This document shows, piece by piece, positions 1-6,467 of a stretch of 18,908 bases of DNA. The position numbers and the translations under genes were made by a program. The stretch lies in the NCBI GenBank assembly GCA_964365025.1, contig CAYIOJ010000016.1, forward strand, positions 1-18,908, in the 5' to 3' direction. Every line of letters begins with the position of its first letter. Position 1 is the stretch's first letter. This stretch comes from UBA10003 sp964365025 (GTDB lineage: Bacteria; Patescibacteriota; Patescibacteriia; Magasanikbacterales; UBA10003). Below the pieces are notes generated by a model. The model was not told the origin of the DNA. It did no database searches and worked only from the letters and a program-made list of their open reading frames with translations.

Positions 1-2
1 AG

Positions 3-245
3 GAACGGCAAAGATCCCAAAAGGTAACTGAGCTAGCAAGAGAAGTTGGCGAAAAGCGCGAACGCTTTTGGAATATGCTCGTCACCGAAGTCGCTGAAAC
101 ACAGTACCAACCACCTCAAGATAGACAAACTCAAATTCTTGATGTCGGGTGTGGTAAATGTGAAGAAGGTATAGTTTTAAGTGCATATTTTGGTGGCGGA
201 TAATTTGGTTCGGCAAGCAATAACGCCAAGTTAATAGGCATTTGT
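3..245 (+). pseudogene. SAM-dependent methyltransferase remnant, 5' end outside the window
   Basis: Read from base 3, the frame is open to a TAA at 201-203 and translates to a charged helix followed by ILDVGCGKCEEG, the glycine-rich SAM-binding motif I of class I methyltransferases. After the stop the same frame goes on as FGSASNNAKLIGIC, which resembles the next strand of the fold (usually xLIGID). The stop therefore seems to interrupt the gene rather than end it. Coding likeness is then lost and a different gene remnant begins in another frame. The substrate cannot be told. It is either a decayed gene fused to its neighbour by a deletion, or a real gene spoiled by sequence errors near a contig end. 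Confidence 0.55.
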
Positions 246-774
246 TGCGTTCTTTGGGACCACATATTTTGGCGTTAGGATTAGATCCGGAAATAATAAA
301 AGATGCAAAATTACCAACCGGCAAGGATCCAGAGACAATTATTAAGTGGATCCATGATCAAGGAAGGTTGCGTTGCAATCGCCACTCACTCCAGTGAGAA
401 TGCCGGTAGTGGTAAATTTGGCGAAAGGTTACCATTGCCTGAACTGGAAAGGTTAGCCAAACAATTTGACGCCATTCAAACCCACAATATCCAACATGGA
501 ATAAACAAGAAAGCGGTGCGGGTCGCGAACGAATATGAAAGACCGAAGATTGGTGGCTCTGATTTTCACATTTATTGGACAAGTGGGTATCGTACGCACC
601 AAAATATTTCAAGAAGTAAAAAATTGGCAAGATTTAATACAGGCGATCAGAGAAGGAAAAACTGAACCATTTTTTCAACAAGATTTGCCCGAAGAATTGG
701 TAAAACGACTATATGATCGGGCACCTATTATTTTAGATAGTATAAAAAACAAATTAAAAACAATTTTTTCTTAA
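224..774 (+). pseudogene. PHP-domain phosphoesterase remnant with two frameshifts
   Basis: Three successive frames join into one PHP (polymerase and histidinol phosphatase) C-terminal half. Frame one (224 to about 364) gives GPHILALGLDPEI and IKWIHDQG. Frame two (366 to about 580) gives GCVAIATHSS, then FDAIQTHN and KIGGSDFH. Frame three (to the TAA at 772-774) gives VGIVRTKIF and DLIQAIREGKTE. Removing one A at 364-365 restores HDQGGCVAIATH, matching the family's IHDQGGxAIAxHP pattern, and one more single-base change between 570 and 590 restores the GSDFH to VGIVRTKI step. The GSDxH metal-ligand motif is intact, but the N-terminal HxH motif is absent. PHP enzymes are metal-dependent phosphoesterases, and the substrate here is unknown. 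Single-base indels fit either pseudogene decay or sequencing error. Confidence 0.65.
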
Positions 775-818
775 TAATTTGAAATAATTGCCTAAAACTG
801 ATAAAATATACTCAAATA

Positions 819-846
819 TAGACCCAATGTATTTTAAATTTATAAC
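819..846 (+). promoter_or_regulatory. Weak promoter candidate for the Bro-N gene
   Basis: TAGACC at 819-824, a 16-base spacer and TATAAC at 841-846, with the ATG only 6 bases further on, which would give a leaderless mRNA. The match is partial and the region is very AT-rich. Confidence 0.3.
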
Positions 847-852
847 AATATT

Positions 853-1716
853 ATGACTGAACCCCAAACCCGCCAAATCGCTATATTCAAAGGCAAAGCC
901 ATCCGAAAAACGCTTTACCAAAAAGAATGGTGGTTTTCGGTTGTGGATATAGTGGGGGCGCTTACCGACAGCGCCAAACCCAGCATTTATTGGAGTGCGA
1001 TGAAAGCACGAGTAAAAAATGAGGATGGATTTCAGTTGTCTACAATTTGTAAACAACTGAAATTGAAAGCATCTGACGGAAAAATGTACGAAACCGATTG
1101 TGCCGACACCGAGGGTATTTTTCGTATTATTCAGTCTATCCCCTCACCCAAAGCCGAACCATTTAAACGCTGGCTGGCCAAGGTTGGCTATGAACGAGTA
1201 CAAGAAATTGAGAATCCAGAATTGGCGACCAAAAGAACAAGGATCTTGTATAAACTCAAAGGTTATCCTGATGACTGGATTGAAAAACGAATGCGTGGTA
1301 TTGCTATACGCGAGGAACTTACCGACGAATGGCAAAAGCGTGGGGCCGCCGAGGAATGTGATTATGAAATTCTTACCGCCGAAATTTCTAAAGCAACCTT
1401 CGGCGTCACGCCCAGCCAATACAAAAAACTCAAGGGTTTAAAACGACAGAATCTGCGTGACCACATGGATGATTTTGAATTAATTTTTACCATGCTTGGC
1501 GAAAGATCCACAACAGAAATTCATCGTCAAGAAAAATCCGAGGGATTGTTAAAATTAAAGCTGGATGCCAACAGAGGCGGAAGAGTGGCTGGCAACGCCA
1601 GAATAGAATTGGAAAAAGAATTGGGTCGGCCGGTGGTGTCGAAAAGTAATTACTTGCCAAAATTAAGAAAAAATAAATTACTAAAAAATCCACCAGAAAA
1701 ATCAGACAAACATTGA
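853..1716 (+). CDS. Bro-N / DinD-like protein (phage antirepressor family)
   Basis: This 287-residue protein has an N-terminal BRO domain at about residues 8-115 (KEWWFSVVDIVGALTDS, then FRIIQSIPSPKAEPFKRWLA), the putative DNA-binding module of phage and baculovirus BRO/antirepressor proteins. The C-terminal half resembles E. coli DinD: a KLKGLKRQNLRDHM segment at about 195-208 is followed by a charged helical stretch ending VSKSNYLPKLRK. DinD is an SOS-induced inhibitor of RecA filaments. Whether that function applies here is unknown. No Shine-Dalgarno site precedes the ATG. The gene lies between a decayed region and fic, in what looks like accessory DNA, and no other phage genes are visible. 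Family assignment is strong, biological role is not. Confidence 0.85.
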   Translation: MTEPQTRQIAIFKGKAIRKTLYQKEWWFSVVDIVGALTDSAKPSIYWSAMKARVKNEDGFQLSTICKQLKLKASDGKMYETDCADTEGIFRIIQSIPSPKAEPFKRWLAKVGYERVQEIENPELATKRTRILYKLKGYPDDWIEKRMRGIAIREELTDEWQKRGAAEECDYEILTAEISKATFGVTPSQYKKLKGLKRQNLRDHMDDFELIFTMLGERSTTEIHRQEKSEGLLKLKLDANRGGRVAGNARIELEKELGRPVVSKSNYLPKLRKNKLLKNPPEKSDKH

Positions 1717-1886
1717 AAAATGACGATTGCATAAGGAGTTTTGTCTTTTGGGCATTCACCCCTCGCCCCTGCCCAAAATCCAAAACGGAAAAATTTTGTT
1801 CGCGATTATTGATAACGAGACGGCGACACGGAAAAATATAAAAAACGACAAAAAATTTACATCGTACACGGTATATGCGGTTCAGA

Positions 1887-1928
1887 AAATAGCGATAAAT
1901 TTTTACTTTTAATAAGGTATCGCTATTT
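1887..1928. repeat. 11-bp inverted repeat upstream of the fic promoter
   Basis: AAATAGCGATA (1887-1897) is the exact reverse complement of TATCGCTATTT (1918-1928), with a 20-base AT-rich spacer. It ends 22 bases upstream of the fic -35 box. It could be a regulator site or a hairpin ending the upstream transcript; there is no clean T-run after it. The rest of the 1717-1949 gap holds only a C-rich stretch near 1755-1775 and no convincing gene. Confidence 0.5.
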
Positions 1929-1949
1929 CCCTCATCCAAACCGCGCTAT

Positions 1950-1978
1950 TTGACAGCAATTTTTTAATCTTATATAAT
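1950..1978 (+). promoter_or_regulatory. Consensus sigma-70 promoter of fic
   Basis: TTGACA at 1950-1955, a 17-base spacer and TATAAT at 1973-1978: both boxes are perfect with ideal spacing. Transcription should start near 1985, 6 bases before the first ATG and 24 before the second. Confidence 0.88.
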
Positions 1979-2004
1979 CTTATATAGCTAATGTATAAGA
2001 TTAT
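1966..2004. promoter_or_regulatory. Probable operator: tandem and inverted repeats over the fic -10 box and start
   Basis: AATCTTATAT is repeated in tandem at 1966-1975 and 1976-1985. ATAATCTTATA (1974-1984) is exactly inverted as TATAAGATTAT (1994-2004) around a 9-base spacer. The sites cover the -10 box, the predicted start of transcription and the first ATG. This geometry suits an autorepressor, and the fic product ends in a winged helix. Repression is inferred. Confidence 0.6.
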
Positions 2005-3067
2005 TTTTATGGCTAAAAATAGAATAAGTAAAAGAATTCAGTATATCCCGTCTGAAATTTGGTTAAAAATAAACCAAATTGAAACACTAAATGGGCAGTG
2101 GATTTCGGGGGCGAAATTAGATCCCCAAGTTTTAGGCCGTCTCAAGCGGTCTGTTTTGATTACTTCAACCGGCGCATCCACCCGCATCGAAGGCGCAAAA
2201 TTATCTGACGAAGATATTGAAAAGATGATGCGGGGGCTTTCTGTTCAAAAATTTACTGACCAAGATGTGCAGGAAGTAAAAGGTTATTATGAGCTTTTGA
2301 ATAATGTATTTGATTCATGGAAACATATCAAATTTAATGAAAGCACGATCAAACATTTTTACAAGGAATTATTAAAGTACGCTGAAAAAGATGAAAAACA
2401 CCGAGGAGAATATAAAAAGCAAGAAAATAAAGTGCACGTGATTAACGAAGCCGGAGAATCGGTCGGCGTGCTTTTTGATACCACGCCAGCTTATTTAACT
2501 CCGAAAGAAATGCAGGAATTGGCGGAATGGATCATCGACGCGCTGGAAAACAAAACCTATCATCCATTATTGACGATAGGCAATTTTTTGGTTGAATTTT
2601 TGAATATCCACCCCTTTCTTGACGGAAACGGGAGAATTTCACGCGTGCTTACGAACCTCTTGCTGTTGAAAGCCGGATATGAATATATGCCGTACGTATC
2701 GCATGAGAAATTAGTGGAGGATAACAAACCGGAATACTATATCGCTCTGCGCCGAAGTCAAAAGACAATCAAAAAAGAAAACGAGGATATTACGCCTTGG
2801 CTGAATTTCTTTTTGGATATCTTTTTAGAGCAGTCAAAACGAGCAGTGGAATTACTGTCAAAAGAAAATATCGAAAAACTGCTTTCGCCTAAACAGCTGG
2901 CGGTATGGAAATACTTAATTACTGTCCAAGAGGCAACACCCGCTGAAATATCCGAACATGCTAAAGTTGTCAGACCAACAATAAACCAAGCGTTGGATAA
3001 ATTATTGCGTCTAAAAAAGGTTGAACGGATTGGATCGGGCAGGACTACGAGATACAAAAAAATCTGA
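1991..3067 (+). CDS. fic: Fic family protein AMPylase with C-terminal winged helix
   Basis: This 358-residue protein carries a complete Fic active site, HPFLDGNGRISR, at residues 207-218. The histidine is the general base and the GNGR loop holds the nucleotide phosphates, so it should transfer AMP (or a related group) to a hydroxyl on a target protein. STRIEG at 63-68 fits the [S/T]xxxE[G/N] inhibitory helix, N-terminal to the active site as in self-inhibited class II Fic proteins. Residues 292-356 form a winged helix-turn-helix (PKQLAVWKYL, TPAEISEHAKVV, RPTINQALDKLL). An in-frame ATG at 2009 (MAKNRISK) is an equally good start and leaves a longer leader; no ribosome site separates the two. 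The winged helix together with the operator-like repeats suggests autoregulation. The target protein is unknown. Confidence 0.92.
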   Translation: MYKIIFMAKNRISKRIQYIPSEIWLKINQIETLNGQWISGAKLDPQVLGRLKRSVLITSTGASTRIEGAKLSDEDIEKMMRGLSVQKFTDQDVQEVKGYYELLNNVFDSWKHIKFNESTIKHFYKELLKYAEKDEKHRGEYKKQENKVHVINEAGESVGVLFDTTPAYLTPKEMQELAEWIIDALENKTYHPLLTIGNFLVEFLNIHPFLDGNGRISRVLTNLLLLKAGYEYMPYVSHEKLVEDNKPEYYIALRRSQKTIKKENEDITPWLNFFLDIFLEQSKRAVELLSKENIEKLLSPKQLAVWKYLITVQEATPAEISEHAKVVRPTINQALDKLLRLKKVERIGSGRTTRYKKI

Positions 3068-3091
3068 ACGAAACGATTTGGCGGGGACGCA

Positions 3092-3111
3092 CCTGCCTGC
3101 CGGCAGGCAGG
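3092..3111. repeat. 20-bp perfect palindrome in the fic 3' region
   Basis: CCTGCCTGCC is followed at once by its reverse complement GGCAGGCAGG. GC-rich palindromes of this kind recur as dispersed elements in many Parcubacteria genomes (recollection of the group, not checked here). With no T-run after it, it is not a standard terminator, though it lies 25 bases after the fic stop. Confidence 0.65.
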
Positions 3112-3232
3112 ATTCACCCCTAACCCCTCTTGCGCCCCCACCGAAGAGGATAAAAATCAAACGGTGTCCGGCCTATAAAAATAGTCTGACGGATAAAAGA
3201 AAAAGTATACATCACATAACTATCTATAAATT

Positions 3233-3296
3233 AAATCACCATTAAAATTTGACAACCGCCACGGTTTTTGCTACTCTAAAATCACCATTAAAATTT
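3233..3296. repeat. 18-bp direct repeats flanking the B12 operon promoter
   Basis: AAATCACCATTAAAATTT occurs exactly at 3233-3250 and 3279-3296, 46 bases apart. The first copy runs into the -35 box and the second lies just after the -10 region. They may be regulator sites or a local duplication. Confidence 0.7.
3249..3277 (+). promoter_or_regulatory. Promoter candidate of the riboswitch operon
   Basis: A perfect TTGACA at 3249-3254, a 17-base spacer and a weak TACTCT at 3272-3277. Start of transcription would be near 3284, about 20 bases before the riboswitch aptamer. The -35 box is strong and the -10 box poor. Confidence 0.5.
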
Positions 3297-3303
3297 ATCC
3301 ACA
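3295..3303 (+). other. Perfect DnaA-box match just before the riboswitch
   Basis: TTATCCACA equals the bacterial DnaA-box consensus TTATNCACA. A second copy in the same orientation lies 105 bases downstream. Function is unproven. Confidence 0.4.
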
Positions 3304-3304
3304 T

Positions 3305-3432
3305 ATAACTTTTAGCATGGAAGCGGGGTTTAAATCCCCCACTGTGCCGCAACCGTGAACCCCCGATTAATCGGGGCCAGTCGGAACTTTGCTTAAAAGT
3401 TATCCACACGCACCAAAACTCCCGAGCAGGAG
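3305..3432 (+). promoter_or_regulatory. Cobalamin riboswitch aptamer
   Basis: The core ACTGTGCCGCAACCGTGA at about 3341-3358 matches the B12-box region of cobalamin riboswitches, and CCAGTCGGAA at 3377-3386 matches the conserved strand that follows. A closing helix pairs AACTTTTAGC (3307-3316) with GCTTAAAAGTT (3391-3401), with one bulge. GGGG at 3324-3327 pairs with CCCC about 10 bases on, as expected for P5. A later hairpin, CTCC (3419-3422) with GGAG (3429-3432) around CGAGCA, fits P13 of the compact cobalamin class. The P6 arm carries a perfect palindrome at 3361-3376. The aptamer precedes a terminator, so control is probably by transcription attenuation when B12 binds. Which cobalamin form is bound is not decided. 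Confidence 0.93.
3400..3408 (+). other. Second perfect DnaA-box match, after the aptamer closing helix
   Basis: TTATCCACA again, starting in the 3' strand of the aptamer closing helix. Pairing explains only the first TTAT, because the CCACA part has no partner in the helix. Confidence 0.4.
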
Positions 3433-3472
3433 AAAAGGCACCCTTTTCTTCTGGTTGGAAAAGGGATTTTTT
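3431..3472 (+). terminator. Riboswitch-controlled Rho-independent terminator with competing antiterminator
   Basis: CCCTTTTC (3441-3448) pairs with GAAAAGGG (3458-3465), followed by ATTTTTT (3466-3472): a clear intrinsic terminator in the leader. AGAAAAGG (3431-3438) can instead pair with CCTTTTCT (3442-3449), breaking the terminator. AG at 3431-3432 also closes the P13-like hairpin. Ligand-stabilised P13 would block the antiterminator and favour termination. Confidence 0.82.
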
Positions 3473-3510
3473 ATTTATTAAGATACCAAAACGAGCGCGG
3501 GGATGAAATT

Positions 3511-4125
3511 ATGAAACATTTTATCAAAAAACATACTCATCATTTTGGCTTGTGGGCGCTGTCCGGACTGCTTTTGATTTGGAGTATCATCTGGATAAAT
3601 AATCTGAATCAAAATAAAAATTATACGACAAATGAAACGATAACGCCAACCTCTGCCAAAACTGCGGTCGCGCAACTAACCGCTCCGCCACCGAATAATG
3701 CCGCCAACAAAATAAAATTCAGCCAAGCAAAACAAAAAAACGAACAACCAATTTCAACAACGTCCTTTACCGTTGAGGTGATTCCCGACATAACACCGGC
3801 TGAACAACCAGATGAAAAAAAAATCTCCGTCATTTTCAAATTCATTTCACCGGCTTCAACCAAAGAATTTTCCATTCAAGTGGCGCCGCAAAGCACGGTC
3901 TATGATGCCATGCGGGAACTGCAAACGCAAATCCCAATTAAATTTAAAAATTTCAGTAATTTTGGCGCGTTTGTGGAGACGATTGACAATATCGCCAACG
4001 ATTCCCACGCCAATCTTTTTTGGATTTACTACATTAACAACGAAGCGGCTAAATTGGGCATTTCATTCATTAAACTTAATCCTAACGATGTAATTACTTG
4101 GCGCTATGAACAAGGAAAATTTTAA
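3511..4125 (+). CDS. Membrane-anchored DUF4430 (transcobalamin C-terminal-like) protein
   Basis: This 204-residue protein starts with a basic tail and one membrane segment (about residues 12-30), then a Pro/Thr/Asn-rich linker to about 100, and a DUF4430 domain at about 120-200. Typical DUF4430 marks are VYDAMRELQTQ, FGAFVETIDNI, NLFWIYYINNEAA and LNPNDVITWRYE. DUF4430 is the family related to the C-terminal beta domain of animal transcobalamin and intrinsic factor, which cover one face of cobalamin. As the first gene after the cobalamin riboswitch, it is probably an extracellular B12-binding protein tethered by its N terminus. A GGGGA 8 bases before the ATG is a weak ribosome site. Its end overlaps the next gene by 20 bases. 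Domain call is strong, ligand is inferred. Confidence 0.85.
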   Translation: MKHFIKKHTHHFGLWALSGLLLIWSIIWINNLNQNKNYTTNETITPTSAKTAVAQLTAPPPNNAANKIKFSQAKQKNEQPISTTSFTVEVIPDITPAEQPDEKKISVIFKFISPASTKEFSIQVAPQSTVYDAMRELQTQIPIKFKNFSNFGAFVETIDNIANDSHANLFWIYYINNEAAKLGISFIKLNPNDVITWRYEQGKF

Positions 4126-6466
4126 ATTCTGGATTCCCGCTTTCGCGGGAATGACACTGATTTTCATACTCTCACCCATAAAAACCATGGCTGAAGAAAC
4201 TACCAGCACGTTGGAAACCATCCTGCCGGAAATTACTGAAACTGTCACCTCTACTGCCACGAGTACCATTGACATAATTTCCATCGACGCGCCAGAAACT
4301 CCCACCTCCACAGCTACCGGTGCGGCCGGCCTTGCCATCAATTTTTTCCTCCGCTTTCAAAACACTTTTCTATTTTCCGGCCAGGTCACCTCCACAGCCA
4401 CAAGTTCACTATACGACACAACTGGCGTAAACCACGCCATCAATGCCTCCTCCAGCCCGCTCACAGTGCTTGCCGACGCTGACGCGCTGGCCGACAATTT
4501 TTCCATTTCGGAGCTAAATTACTACGACTCATATCAAAGTTTTTATCTAAACTGCCTGGCCATTTCCGCGCCCACCTCCACCACCGCCTGCGGCAATTGG
4601 AATTATTCTGTTAATGGCGCGTACCCCAGCAAGAGCCTGGATTCATACAGTTTGCAAAATAACGACACGGTCTATATTTACTTTGGCGATTCGTGGAAAA
4701 TTACCGCCTCCACCAGCACTTTCCCAATAAACACAACCACCACTTTACAAACTTGGCGCTATAACTATGATAATCTGGACGACGAATGGGCGCTTGACCC
4801 GGGCGACACTCTGGACTTGAGCATTCCCAATCCCAACCCAACCGGCTGGTGGGACGCGACTCTTACCACGTCCACACTCACCACCAATGCTTCCGGCACG
4901 GCGGAATACGCGTTTTCCGCCACTGGTACGTATTTTGCAAAAATCACCTCTACCGACTATTCCAAATGGAGCTGGCCCATTACTTTGACCGTGATTGACG
5001 CCCCTGTCACGCCCACCTCAACTGCCACAAGCACCCCGGAGGCAAACACCAATGTCGGCAACACCCCGGGCGGCGGTGGCAGCGCGTCAGCTCCCACTCC
5101 GTCAATTACTTCAGCTGTGATCGCGGAAAAATTCCAATCCATTCTTAATTTTCTCAAAACGCAACAAAGCGCGGACGGAAAAATCATTGACGCGGGCGTT
5201 ACTGATTGGGCCATTATGTCTTTTGGCGCCAATAATCAATACGCCGATGAAATTACCACGAGCAGTAAATCGTTATTGGATTTTGCCAAAGAATATAATT
5301 TCACCGATGAAAGCGATTTGTTAAATCTTTGCGCCAGCTATCCGCGCCACGCTTTGGCCTTACTTGCCGCGGGAATGACCGGTTCGGACGCGTCTGTTCA
5401 AAATTTAATTGTTAAAATAAAAAGCGAGGAGTGTTATAAAAATAATAAATTCGGACTGAATGGCATTAACGACGATGTTTTCGCTCTGCTCGCTTTGCTG
5501 GCCGCGGACACCTCGACAAGTGAACCAATTGTCAGTGATATTTTGTCAACTATCACGGCTGACCAAACCGCTGACGGCGCTTTTACTTGGGCGGGTTGGG
5601 CATCAGCTGATATTACCGGCGGCGCCATTAATACTTTGCAATATGCCAAAAATAAAGGCGCGATTATTGATCAAAACATCTTTACCAAAGCCAAGTCCTA
5701 TTTGAAATCGCAGCAACTCTCCGACGGCGGCTGGGGCTTTGGCGTATCTGACGCTTTAACCACCGGTTGGGCCATGATGGGCATAAATTCTTTGAGTGAA
5801 GGGCAGACCGCCTGGGCTAATAATCAGAATAAAAATCCATGGTCTGTTTTGACTGGACAATTAAAACCCGACGGCTATTATGAATCGGCCTGGGCGCCGG
5901 GGACAGTGGATTGGTTTGGAACAAAACACGCCGCGCCGGCGCTTTTGGGGAAATTTTGGCCCATAATTTTGGCTCCCAAACCGCAACCAGTAGCCCCCCC
6001 CGCGAGTTCCGGAAGCGGAGGCGGTGTGGGTAGTATCTTATCTTTTTACACTCCCGCTGAAACAGCCAGCTCCACCGCTTCATCAACCTTGCCTTCCGCG
6101 GCCACTTCTACTCCAGCCATGGCATCTTCAACCTTGCCCCTACCAGCGGAACCAATTGAAATAATTTCGGCCGCACCGTCGTCAACGGTTAATATTGTAG
6201 AAAATTCCTTGTCTCCGACTTCTAATGTTGGTATAATAAAACCAGTAAAAATCTACTACGCGCCGGTTACGCCATCTACCGTGACGAATGAGTCAAAAAA
6301 AGAGGCCCCGGCTCAAACAGACACCATTGAAAATCCGCCGGAAACACCAGCGCCTCTCGCCCCCTTGGAGAAAAAAGTCGCCACGACCACCGCCGCCTCT
6401 AGCGCCGTCCTCTTTGCTGGCACCACTTTACTTTTATTTGGAAGATTATTATTAACGATTATTTAA
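4106..6466 (+). CDS. Large surface protein: DUF4430-like domain plus alpha/alpha barrel, C-terminal anchor (transcobalamin-like)
   Basis: This 786-residue protein has a signal peptide (about 1-29, cut after KTMA) and a Thr/Ser-rich linker. A DUF4430-like domain lies at about 78-198 (GNWNYSVNGAYPSKSL, LQNNDTVYIYFG) and a beta-rich domain at about 200-298. After a Gly-rich linker, an alpha/alpha-barrel region at about 338-615 has squalene-cyclase/prenyltransferase-type repeats (FLKTQQSADGKI, TADQTADGAFTWAGW, LKSQQLSDGGWGFG). A second Ser/Thr/Pro-rich linker leads to a C-terminal membrane helix at about 763-785. Transcobalamin and intrinsic factor pair an alpha6/alpha6 barrel with a DUF4430-like domain in the opposite order. 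With the riboswitch upstream, a surface B12 captor is likely. The alternative start at 4151 would remove the basic part of the signal peptide. The first codons contain a palindromic repeat. Confidence 0.85.
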   Translation: MNKENFKFWIPAFAGMTLIFILSPIKTMAEETTSTLETILPEITETVTSTATSTIDIISIDAPETPTSTATGAAGLAINFFLRFQNTFLFSGQVTSTATSSLYDTTGVNHAINASSSPLTVLADADALADNFSISELNYYDSYQSFYLNCLAISAPTSTTACGNWNYSVNGAYPSKSLDSYSLQNNDTVYIYFGDSWKITASTSTFPINTTTTLQTWRYNYDNLDDEWALDPGDTLDLSIPNPNPTGWWDATLTTSTLTTNASGTAEYAFSATGTYFAKITSTDYSKWSWPITLTVIDAPVTPTSTATSTPEANTNVGNTPGGGGSASAPTPSITSAVIAEKFQSILNFLKTQQSADGKIIDAGVTDWAIMSFGANNQYADEITTSSKSLLDFAKEYNFTDESDLLNLCASYPRHALALLAAGMTGSDASVQNLIVKIKSEECYKNNKFGLNGINDDVFALLALLAADTSTSEPIVSDILSTITADQTADGAFTWAGWASADITGGAINTLQYAKNKGAIIDQNIFTKAKSYLKSQQLSDGGWGFGVSDALTTGWAMMGINSLSEGQTAWANNQNKNPWSVLTGQLKPDGYYESAWAPGTVDWFGTKHAAPALLGKFWPIILAPKPQPVAPPASSGSGGGVGSILSFYTPAETASSTASSTLPSAATSTPAMASSTLPLPAEPIEIISAAPSSTVNIVENSLSPTSNVGIIKPVKIYYAPVTPSTVTNESKKEAPAQTDTIENPPETPAPLAPLEKKVATTTAASSAVLFAGTTLLLFGRLLLTII
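4129..4156. repeat. Palindromic repeat read in frame in a signal peptide
   Basis: ATTCCCGC (4133-4140) and GCGGGAAT (4145-4152) form an 8-bp stem around TTTC, and the copy continues to GAATGAC. It encodes WIPAFAGMT, a peptide typical of this widespread bacterial repeat type, inside codons 9-17 of the large surface protein. Confidence 0.75.
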
Positions 6467-6467
6467 T

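Noticed and set aside
1727..1912. 61-residue plus-strand ORF between the Bro-N gene and fic
   Set aside because: No recognisable domain, a C-rich repeat-like stretch in its start, no promoter or ribosome site, and its 3' end falls inside an inverted repeat.
3233..3408. Replication origin
   Set aside because: Two DnaA boxes and AT-rich repeats are suggestive, but a functional riboswitch and promoter explain most of the region, the boxes are few, and no origin-linked genes are present. Reported as a finding, not called.
3441..3472. Terminator belonging to fic rather than to the riboswitch
   Set aside because: It lies about 375 bases after the fic stop, directly after the aptamer, and overlaps an antiterminator segment, so it is part of the riboswitch platform.
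4957..5232. Minus-strand ORFs inside the large surface protein gene
   Set aside because: They are rich in Val/Gly from antisense reading of Thr/Pro/Ala codons, and no family motif is seen.
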